The notes below the pieces were generated by a model that worked only from the letters and a program-made list of their open reading frames with translations, ran no database searches and was not told where the DNA came from. Source: Cyanobacteria bacterium UBA791 (GTDB lineage Bacteria > Cyanobacteriota > Vampirovibrionia > Gastranaerophilales > Gastranaerophilaceae). From it: a DNA stretch of 11,526 bases. Position numbers and translations under genes: made by a program. Within the stretch, counting starts at the first letter, position 1, and the number at the start of each line of letters is the position of its first letter. Where the stretch lies: positions 19,987-31,512 of the forward strand of contig DBIX01000036.1 in NCBI GenBank assembly GCA_002297005.1. The letters run 5' to 3'. Positions 7,316 to 11,526 of the stretch are shown piece by piece.

Positions 7316-7350
7316 TAGCCCAACTGGCTAGGTATACCTAGTCAACTGAC
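7316..7350. promoter_or_regulatory. Cluster of short dyads, possible operator upstream of the kinase operon
   Basis: Three dyads stand in a row: TAGCC-CAACT-GGCTA (7316-7330), the perfect 14-base palindrome CTAGGTATACCTAG (7328-7341), and GTC-AACT-GAC (7341-7350). CAACTG is repeated on both sides of the central palindrome (7321-7326 and 7343-7348). It lies about 60 bases upstream of the kinase -35 and just after the AMIN gene terminator. A regulator site is a reasonable reading, unproven. Confidence 0.35.
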
Positions 7351-7355
7351 ACCAT

Positions 7356-7382
7356 AAAAAAAAGAGTGGAAAATCTCCACTC
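7356..7382 (-). terminator. Rho-independent terminator of the AMIN-like gene
   Basis: The minus strand shows GAGTGGA (7382-7376), loop GATTT, TCCACTC (7370-7364), then eight Ts (7363-7356), 45 bases after the stop codon of the AMIN-like gene. It separates that gene from the kinase operon. Confidence 0.9.
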
Positions 7383-7427
7383 CTTAAAATACATAATCCC
7401 ATTAGTTAGTTTTTCTAATCACTTGGC

Positions 7428-8618
7428 TTATACTCTGCTAATTTTAGCTTTCAAGCCTTGTGCTAGATCTGAACGACCGTTCTTTTCGTAAATTTTTGCC
7501 ATAGAATCTAAGAATTTCATTGAATCCATGTTAGTAACTCTTTGTTGAGGAGTTGTCATTCTAGGACTACTAGAAATCGGTCTTTGTTGCATACCAGCTT
7601 GTGCAGTTCTGTTTGCTCTTAGTGGAGCTGATGCAACCGATGCTGGAGCTTTTTCTTGTAAATTTTGTCTTGATGCATTTTGTTGTTGTTGAACATTATT
7701 TCTAATTTCTTGCATCTTTTGTTGTAATGATGGGTTATTGAATTTAATATCAGTTGACATATAAGGACTTCTCATAGCTTGTTGGTAAGGAGTCTTATTT
7801 GCATTTTGATAACTTCTGATACCATAATTCATTTCAGGTCTAATAACTGCTGGTTGTGGTTGAGGAGCTTGTTGCATTTGTTGTTGAACTTGATATTGTT
7901 GTTGATTAGACATCATATCTTGCATTAAGCCCATTTCTCTATCTTTTAAGCTTTGACTTAAACCAACTTGCATATTTTCTTCTTTACCACTATTTCTTTT
8001 GAATAATCTAACTGTGCAAAGAATAATTAAACCGATTAATAAAATTGTGATTGCATTTGTAACACCATCATCTTTGAACATTGAAAGAATTGATGATGCA
8101 TATTCATTTGAGATAAGAGAATCTAATGACATAGAATCTTCATCATCTTCTTCGAATACTGGTCTGTAATCTCTAACTGGATGACTTAAAACAATTTTCT
8201 TTTTGTGTTTTTTAACTTGTTTAGGTTCATCAGCTTTTTTATTATCTTGAGCTCTTAAAACACCTAAAGGAGTATCAAGAGTATCAAAAATCAAATTAGC
8301 ATGGCTAACGTTTTGAGCTTGAATTAAAACGTTAACTGTATCATTGCCAGCTGGTTCAACAGTAACACTATCAATATTTGTAGCATTGTATACTGTGTTC
8401 AATTCTTGAGATGCTCTAACACCTTTTAAAGTTAACATCATTTTATTTTCGTCATTAATAACCCTTTTAGCCTCAGGTTTTTCATCTGACTTCAAAATAA
8501 TATTGTATGTATCTTTAAAAGTATCAATTTGAATTGATTGCAACACATTATCAGTTGCTGCTTGAACACATACATTTGAAAAACATATTATAGCTAACAA
8601 TAATAATAACTTTTTCAA
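7428..8618 (-). CDS. Membrane-anchored AMIN-like protein with Q-rich cytoplasmic tail
   Basis: The start is TTG 8618: AAAGGGG stands 8 bases before it and the protein then opens with a clean signal sequence (Lys2-Lys3, then LLLLLAIICFS, AxA-type site near CVQA, residue 20). Residues 22-118 resemble an AMIN domain, a beta fold that in PilQ and AmiC targets proteins to the cell wall: note IQIDTFKDTYNIILKSD and MMLTLKGV. A Lys-rich stretch (132-141) and an acidic stretch (156-161) follow. A membrane segment at about 186-205 is followed by RLFKR, so by the positive-inside rule the rest is cytoplasmic. Residues 235-325 are Gln/Asn/Pro-rich, low-complexity sequence. The last 35 residues form a predicted helix (LDSMAKIYEKNGRSDLAQGL). 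It is a single gene with its own promoter and terminator. The function is unknown; an envelope or pilus-associated scaffold is possible. Confidence 0.8.
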   Translation of the reverse strand: MKKLLLLLAIICFSNVCVQAATDNVLQSIQIDTFKDTYNIILKSDEKPEAKRVINDENKMMLTLKGVRASQELNTVYNATNIDSVTVEPAGNDTVNVLIQAQNVSHANLIFDTLDTPLGVLRAQDNKKADEPKQVKKHKKKIVLSHPVRDYRPVFEEDDEDSMSLDSLISNEYASSILSMFKDDGVTNAITILLIGLIILCTVRLFKRNSGKEENMQVGLSQSLKDREMGLMQDMMSNQQQYQVQQQMQQAPQPQPAVIRPEMNYGIRSYQNANKTPYQQAMRSPYMSTDIKFNNPSLQQKMQEIRNNVQQQQNASRQNLQEKAPASVASAPLRANRTAQAGMQQRPISSSPRMTTPQQRVTNMDSMKFLDSMAKIYEKNGRSDLAQGLKAKISRV

Positions 8619-8687
8619 TTTATTTACCCCTTTATTTACTCTTTAAACTCTAAAGTAATTTTTCCTACTCAACGATTACTCATCTAG

Positions 8688-8717
8688 TGTATATTCTTTT
8701 TAATAAATAGACATCAA
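8688..8717 (-). promoter_or_regulatory. Promoter of the AMIN-like gene
   Basis: On the minus strand, TTGATG (8717-8712), 18 bases, TATACA (8693-8688). Transcription would start near 8681, giving a leader of about 63 bases that can form a 6-bp hairpin (AGTAAT 8654-8659 with ATTACT 8675-8680) and contains the AAAGGGG ribosome site. The hexamers are only fair matches. Confidence 0.4.
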
Positions 8718-8729
8718 CCCTAGGGTTGA
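8714..8729. promoter_or_regulatory. Perfect 16-base palindrome, likely operator
   Basis: TCAACCCTAGGGTTGA is a perfect inverted repeat that overlaps the predicted -35 of the AMIN-like gene. A looser dyad, ACCT-AA-AGGT (8742-8751), lies 25 bases away centre to centre, about two and a half helical turns. The arrangement suits a dimeric repressor; the regulator is unknown. Confidence 0.5.
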
Positions 8730-8779
8730 AATTTTGTATTAACCTAAAGGTGTATATTAATTGAAAAAATATTAAAATC

Positions 8780-8819
8780 TTGATTTAAAATTATTTTTAG
8801 TGTTAAATACATGTATAAA
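8780..8819 (+). promoter_or_regulatory. Promoter of the tRNA-Gly leader transcript
   Basis: TTGATT (8780-8785), 18 bases, TAAATA (8804-8809) with an upstream TG; a second possible -10, TATAAA, is at 8814-8819. Transcription would begin at about 8816-8826, about 100 bases before the mature tRNA. No equally good promoter is seen closer to the tRNA. Confidence 0.4.
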
Positions 8820-8828
8820 TTTAATAAC

Positions 8829-8925
8829 TTAAGCAGAAGTAACTCAAAGACGGTGAAACTTGGAGAACCGAAGTCCAATAACTACCAATTGAGTTAATGA
8901 AGCAAATTACAACTGAATATATTAA
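8829..8925 (+). repeat. tRNA-Gly leader with a partial direct copy and an inverted copy of the tRNA 5' end
   Basis: TTAAGCAGAAGTAACTCAA (8829-8847) repeats bases 8922-8940, which span the tRNA start, with one mismatch (A8835 for G8928). CTACCAATTGAGTTA (8882-8896) is the exact reverse complement of 8933-8947, the D-arm region of the tRNA. Two exclusive hairpins follow: 8840-8847 with 8889-8896 (8 bp), or 8882-8896 with 8933-8947 (15 bp), the latter destroying the tRNA D-arm. Between the copies, TTGGA (8860-8864) can pair with TCCAA (8874-8878). I recognise no known riboswitch class. It may be a folding switch or processing element, or a scar of earlier recombination. With the 8619-8828 stretch it fills the 307-base gap between genes. 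Confidence 0.6.
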
Positions 8926-8998
8926 GCGGAAGTAACTCAATTGGTAGAGTCCCTGCCTTCCAAGCAGGTTGTTGCGGGTCCGAGTCCCGTCTTCCGCT
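8926..8998 (+). tRNA. tRNA-Gly, anticodon TCC
   Basis: The cloverleaf is complete: acceptor GCGGAAG/CTTCCGC (8926-8932, 8991-8997), D-arm ACTC/GAGT with GG in the loop, anticodon stem CCTGC/GCAGG with loop CTTCCAA (8957-8963, anticodon TCC for GGA and GGG codons), variable loop TTGTT, T-arm GCGGG/CCCGT. The discriminator base is T, as usual for bacterial tRNA-Gly; CCA is not encoded. The T-loop is TCCGAGT: the almost invariant U55 is C here (8980), and the outer T-stem pair is a G-U wobble. The gene is the attachment target of the integrative element whose integrase lies just downstream. Confidence 0.93.
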
Positions 8999-9006
8999 TT
9001 TTTAGT
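8957..9006. other. Probable attachment site (int-proximal junction) of the integrative element
   Basis: A tyrosine integrase gene abuts the 3' end of a tRNA gene, the standard arrangement after integration into a tRNA. The identity block should begin somewhere between the anticodon loop and the 3' end of the tRNA. Its exact limits cannot be read because the second copy lies to the right, outside the window. Confidence 0.45.
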
Positions 9007-9036
9007 GACAAGGCTTTCAAGCTTTGTTATTTTTTA
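9007..9036 (+). terminator. Rho-independent terminator of the tRNA-Gly transcript
   Basis: ACAAGGCT (9008-9015), loop TTCA, AGCTTTGT (9020-9027) forms an 8-bp stem with one G-U pair, followed by a T-rich run (9028-9036). The integrase stop codon lies inside this hairpin on the other strand; read in that direction there is no T-tract after the stem. Confidence 0.7.
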
Positions 9037-10162
9037 TATTTGTTCCAATGTTCACAAAATGTTCACAAAAATTTGAATTTTTATTTATTGCATTATCTAA
9101 TGTATTAATGGCTCTTTTTCTCATATCAGGTAAAATCTTATGATAAATATCATATGTTGTTGATATTTTTGAGTGTCCTAGTTGTGACTGAGTATATTTC
9201 ATAGGTATTCCCTCAGTTGCAGAGATGTCTACGTACGTACCCCTTAAATCGTGAAAACGCATAAAATCTTCCGAGTAACCAGCCTTTTTTAAGACTCGTT
9301 TAAATACTCTTCCCCCAATATTTGAGGGATTTAATGGTTCACCATATCTATTACAAAAAACAAACTTTGATAATACTCTCTGATTAGTCTTATGTTCTTT
9401 TAGTATTTGTAATAAGTTAGATGTTAAATCAATAACTCTTTTTGACGAACTTGTTTTTGTTTTGTCTTTTAAGCCCTCTTTTGTAACTTGCCTTTGTATA
9501 AAAGCTGTACCATTATTAAAATCAATATCAGACCATTGTAAACCGAGAATTTCACCACGTCTTAACCCTGTAAAAACTGCCATCGCTAAAATAGGGTAAA
9601 AATCAGGTTCAGAGGTTTTACAAATTTCTAAAACCCTTAATGCTTCGCCAAGATTAAGATGTCCGTGTTTCTTTGGTTGAACCTTTACTTTTTCGATATT
9701 TTTAAACGGATTCTTTTCTAATATCTCTAACTTGATACCATAATTAAATGCCGTCTTGCAAAATTTTAAACACGCATTTATTATAAAAGGAGTTTTTAGA
9801 TCCATAACATTATCGACCCAATTTTGTATAAAATAAGGTGTGATTTTTGAGATTTGCATATTATAAAATGCTTGCAAATGAACATCATATATCATTTTGT
9901 AGTGATTATGTGTTGATTTTTCAAATTGCTTTTGTATATGTTCAAGATATATTGAAGCTAAATCTTTGAATAACATTTTGTCGCAAGAGAACAACTTACC
10001 AGCTTTTAGTTTGGTGAGTGCTTCTCGTTCTTTTTCAAGAGCTTCTGCTTTAGTTTTAAATCCGCCTTTACGATATTGCTTTCTCGGTTCTTTTTGTATA
10101 GTTATACAAAATTCCCAAGAGAAAGTTTTACCGTCTTTTAACGTTCTTTTTCTGACTGACAT
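9017..10162 (-). CDS. int: Tyrosine-family site-specific integrase
   Basis: This protein catalyses integration and excision of the element at tRNA-Gly. The 381 residues show three parts: an N-terminal arm-binding domain (1-58, with KGGFKTKAEALEKEREA), a SAM-like core-binding domain (about 62-165), and the catalytic domain (170-350). The full active site is visible: Arg201 in TGLRRGE, the beta-hairpin Lys at about 236, His304 and Arg307 in HDLRGT, His330 in LGHS, and the nucleophile Tyr340 in TYDIYHK. The layout is that of phage and ICE integrases of the Tn916/P4 kind. The ATG comes 1 base after the excisionase stop codon, with GTAGG inside the end of that gene as ribosome site, so the two are coupled. 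The gene ends at the tRNA, which is the usual position of int in tRNA-integrated elements. Confidence 0.96.
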   Translation of the reverse strand: MSVRKRTLKDGKTFSWEFCITIQKEPRKQYRKGGFKTKAEALEKEREALTKLKAGKLFSCDKMLFKDLASIYLEHIQKQFEKSTHNHYKMIYDVHLQAFYNMQISKITPYFIQNWVDNVMDLKTPFIINACLKFCKTAFNYGIKLEILEKNPFKNIEKVKVQPKKHGHLNLGEALRVLEICKTSEPDFYPILAMAVFTGLRRGEILGLQWSDIDFNNGTAFIQRQVTKEGLKDKTKTSSSKRVIDLTSNLLQILKEHKTNQRVLSKFVFCNRYGEPLNPSNIGGRVFKRVLKKAGYSEDFMRFHDLRGTYVDISATEGIPMKYTQSQLGHSKISTTYDIYHKILPDMRKRAINTLDNAINKNSNFCEHFVNIGTNIKNNKA

Positions 10163-10163
10163 A

Positions 10164-10382
10164 TTAATTACCTACGCTGACATAATGTAATTTTTTATAG
10201 TGTTCTAAATCTTTGATTGCGAACACTATTTTTTTGCCAAATTGATAATATGGCAATTCTTTTTTGTGCTTGATTATGCTATAAAGTTGACCGTATTTCA
10301 TACCCATTATTTGTAGAGCTTTCTTAAAATCTACACAATCAACTTTGACATCATTCTGAATCAAATTAATTTTGTTATCCAT
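10164..10382 (-). CDS. xis: Excisionase-like helix-turn-helix DNA-binding protein
   Basis: The 72-residue protein has the shape of the MerR-like/AlpA-Xis small DNA-binding family: a helix pair (FKKALQIMGMKYGQLYSIIK, about 19-38), a short wing (ELPYYQFGKKIVFAI, 42-56) and a closing helix (DLEHYKKL). Such proteins bend DNA at the attachment site and steer the integrase toward excision, and some also repress. Its location directly before int, transcribed with it, supports that role. GGAG stands 7 bases before the ATG. The promoter upstream carries a palindrome in its spacer, so xis and int are probably repressed together while the element is integrated. The family assignment rests on pattern, not on a specific signature. 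Confidence 0.8.
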   Translation of the reverse strand: MDNKINLIQNDVKVDCVDFKKALQIMGMKYGQLYSIIKHKKELPYYQFGKKIVFAIKDLEHYKKLHYVSVGN

Positions 10383-10396
10383 AATTTTACTCCTTA

Positions 10397-10426
10397 TTTT
10401 TACTTAAGTTCATGAACTTTTGTAAA
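10397..10426 (-). promoter_or_regulatory. xis-int promoter with operator palindrome in the spacer
   Basis: On the minus strand, TTTACA (10426-10421, 5 of 6 to consensus), 18 bases, TAAAAA (10402-10397). The spacer contains the perfect 14-base palindrome AAGTTCATGAACTT (10406-10419). A dimer bound there would cover the promoter. A repressor gene is not in the window. Confidence 0.5.
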
Positions 10427-10435
10427 TAATCCTTT

Positions 10436-10597
10436 TCACCCCTTTTTTCTAATGTATGTTTCTAACATATCAGATGCTATATATATTAAATTTTGTAGCA
10501 ATATTAAGCTAAATAATATTCCAGCTAAGACTGTAACTATAGTAGCTATAGTTAAAATTATATAAATTAAAGTTGTAGGTATTACTCCTAAAGACAT
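10436..10597 (-). CDS. Small membrane protein of the element (53 residues)
   Basis: The ATG at 10597 is chosen over a GTG at 10624 because GAGG lies just before it and because it overlaps the stop of the previous gene in a TAATG. The protein is almost entirely one long hydrophobic stretch (about residues 8-41, IYIILTIATIVTVLAGILFS then LILLQNLIYIA) followed by DMLETYIRKKG. It could be one long or two short membrane helices with the basic end in the cytoplasm. I do not recognise a family. It is the last of five co-directional early-region genes. A role at the host membrane is plausible for a phage or ICE gene but not shown. Confidence 0.65.
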   Translation of the reverse strand: MSLGVIPTTLIYIILTIATIVTVLAGILFSLILLQNLIYIASDMLETYIRKKG

Positions 10598-10776
10598 TAT
10601 TCCTCGCTTTCTTGTTCCAACCACTTCAAGGTTTCTTTATAACAATGTTCGTTAAAATAAACTGTTGACAAAGCGTCATAGTATTTACAATGAGGACATC
10701 TTTTACTTAAATTTGCAAAAAATGTTGCCAATTCTTCGTTGTTCATTTTGTTTAATCGTTCTCTATTTGTTGTCAT
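10597..10776 (-). CDS. Small Cys-containing protein of the element (59 residues)
   Basis: The frame starts at ATG 10776 (GAGGGG just upstream) and ends with the TAA at 10599-10597, which overlaps the next ATG. The N-terminus NRERLNKMNNEELATFF, a CPHC pair at residues 27-30, a further Cys45 and the acidic tail WLEQESEE follow the pattern of many short phage proteins annotated as hypothetical. CPHC with His44-Cys45 might hold a metal ion. The function is unknown. The start lies 14 bases inside the previous gene, so translation is probably coupled. Confidence 0.75.
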   Translation of the reverse strand: MTTNRERLNKMNNEELATFFANLSKRCPHCKYYDALSTVYFNEHCYKETLKWLEQESEE

Positions 10777-10939
10777 TGTTCCCCTCTAACACCCATTCAA
10801 GTGCTTTTATTTGTCCTTTAAATTCTGCAATATCGTCATCAACTGATAAACAAGTTATTTTGTCTAGGTTATCGCTTAAAGCGTCCTTATAGCCTCGTAT
10901 GTACTCTAATCTTTCTTTTATTTCTTGTTCTGTTTTCAT
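10763..10939 (-). CDS. Small helical protein of the element (58 residues)
   Basis: ATG 10939 is preceded by GAGGAG about 5 bases away, and the frame ends in TAG at 10765-10763. The protein is charged and probably two helices (EQEIKERLEYIRGYKDALSD and DIAEFKGQIKALEWVLEG), of a kind common in phage early regions. No family is recognised. It overlaps the following gene by 14 bases and starts 2 bases after the preceding one. Confidence 0.7.
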   Translation of the reverse strand: MKTEQEIKERLEYIRGYKDALSDNLDKITCLSVDDDIAEFKGQIKALEWVLEGNNDNK

Positions 10940-10941
10940 AA

Positions 10942-11100
10942 TTACTCCTCATATAAAATTGCCATATAATATTCGCCTATTTGAGAATAACAAGTCATTG
11001 AAATATTTATCACTTTTATTGAATGTTTTTCAATCCACTTATTAACTTGCCGTTCTAATTCGTAAGTTGACATATCACCGTCAAAAATTTTAACTTTCAT
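10942..11100 (-). CDS. Small Cse60-like protein of the element (52 residues)
   Basis: ATG 11100 directly follows the YopX-family stop codon (TAGATG), with GAGGTGG as ribosome site. The sequence begins MKVKIFDGDMSTYELERQVN, continues with WIEKHSIKVINISMT and ends YYMAILYEE. This strand-helix-strand-strand pattern matches the short family named after Bacillus Cse60 (DUF2758), found in sporulation loci and many phages. The role is unknown. The match is by eye. Confidence 0.7.
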   Translation of the reverse strand: MKVKIFDGDMSTYELERQVNKWIEKHSIKVINISMTCYSQIGEYYMAILYEE

Positions 11101-11511
11101 CTATTCCACCTCGCTTGATAGTTCGGGATTTTCGTAAATGTTGCCGATTACCTCAATCGTTGTAACGTTTACCATACTTTGGGGACATAATTCTATACCT
11201 CGTTTATATTGGTCTATTGTATAAAGTCTGAACCCACAACGAGCGTCATTCCACTTGATAACTCGTTTATCATCACCGTACAAGTCTTTTGAGAATTTCC
11301 AAATTTTTACAATATCACCCTCGTACATTAATTTACCGTTGACATCTTTCAAGCCTGTACATTGAGTTAAGTAACCCTTATATATTGCTTTTTTTATAAC
11401 AGGTTTGTACGCAACCGTTACGGTTGGCTCACCAACAAAACATATATTTTTAACGTCATACATTTTTTCATTTTCAGCGTCAAAAAATCTATACTTAAAT
11501 CTATCTTGCAT
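11101..11511 (-). CDS. YopX-family phage protein
   Basis: The 136 residues contain the hallmarks of the YopX family of phage SPbeta and many Firmicute prophages: QCTGLKDVNGKLMYEGDIVK in the middle, a VIKWNDARCGFRL strand pair, and the C-terminal EVIGNIYENPEL. The fold is a beta barrel; the molecular function is not established, though such genes sit in early or replication regions. AAAGGA lies 7 bases before the ATG at 11511. Its stop abuts the next start. Transcription must come from beyond the right window edge. Confidence 0.9.
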   Translation of the reverse strand: MQDRFKYRFFDAENEKMYDVKNICFVGEPTVTVAYKPVIKKAIYKGYLTQCTGLKDVNGKLMYEGDIVKIWKFSKDLYGDDKRVIKWNDARCGFRLYTIDQYKRGIELCPQSMVNVTTIEVIGNIYENPELSSEVE

Positions 11512-11526
11512 TATTTGTTCCTTTCT

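Noticed and set aside
7660..7930. CAA/TTG-rich stretch as a microsatellite or CRISPR-like repeat
   Set aside because: It encodes the Gln-rich tail of the AMIN-like protein in a continuous frame; the units are irregular and there are no spacers.
8829..8902. A second, complete tRNA in the leader (either strand)
   Set aside because: The minus strand shows a D-arm-like and an anticodon-arm-like hairpin, but no T-arm and no matching acceptor ends; the plus strand copies only the tRNA start.
10597..10624. GTG at 10624 as start of the small membrane protein
   Set aside because: No ribosome site stands before it and it would overlap the preceding gene; ATG 10597 has GAGG and a TAATG overlap.
10665..10892. 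Plus-strand frame of 75 codons in the element
   Set aside because: It lies opposite two short minus-strand genes that have ribosome sites and linked ends; it has none.

Overview
The window comes from a low-GC bacterial chromosome. The mix of genes fits a host-associated relative of Cyanobacteria (Vampirovibrionia/Melainabacteria, e.g. Gastranaerophilales) better than a typical Firmicute. The reasons are an AMIN-like envelope protein, a GspE/PilB-type protein with an MshEN-like N-terminus, a tRNA gene without encoded CCA, genes with no Shine-Dalgarno (SD) sequence, and a possible Yfr1-like small RNA. This taxonomic call is inference; no 16S or ribosomal protein gene is present.

Left part (1-1744): the 3' end of an unrecognised + strand gene; a 160-base intergenic region with a good minus-strand rho-independent terminator and a likely small RNA with a CCTCCTCCCC segment; then aroA (EPSP synthase), which appears to have an extended -10 promoter placed so that its mRNA would be leaderless.

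Middle (1741-7236, minus strand): a tightly packed five-gene operon, transcribed in the order hybrid-like histidine kinase, single-domain response regulator, degenerate GspE/PilB-like ATPase, and two sugar-type ABC permeases (MalF/UgpA and MalG/UgpE types). Gaps are from -4 to +10 bases. No ABC ATPase or substrate-binding protein is present, so the permeases must use partners encoded elsewhere. The operon runs tail-to-tail into aroA with a 4-base overlap. Its promoter has the same leaderless geometry as that of aroA.

Next (7237-8925): a lone secreted or membrane AMIN-like protein with a long Q-rich cytoplasmic tail, flanked by its own terminator and by a promoter overlapping a perfect 16-base palindrome. 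A divergent promoter then leads into a roughly 100-base leader that carries a partial direct copy and a perfect 15-base inverted copy of the 5' end of tRNA-Gly(TCC), followed by the tRNA itself.

Right part (8998-11526, minus strand): the int end of an integrative element (prophage or ICE) integrated at the 3' end of tRNA-Gly. It carries a tyrosine integrase, an excisionase-like DNA-binding protein under a promoter with a 14-base palindrome between -35 and -10, and then five compact early-region genes with adjacent or overlapping ends. Three of these are under 60 codons and one is a 53-residue membrane protein: the membrane protein, a Cys-containing protein, a helical protein, a Cse60-like protein and a YopX-family protein. 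The far end of the element lies outside the window.
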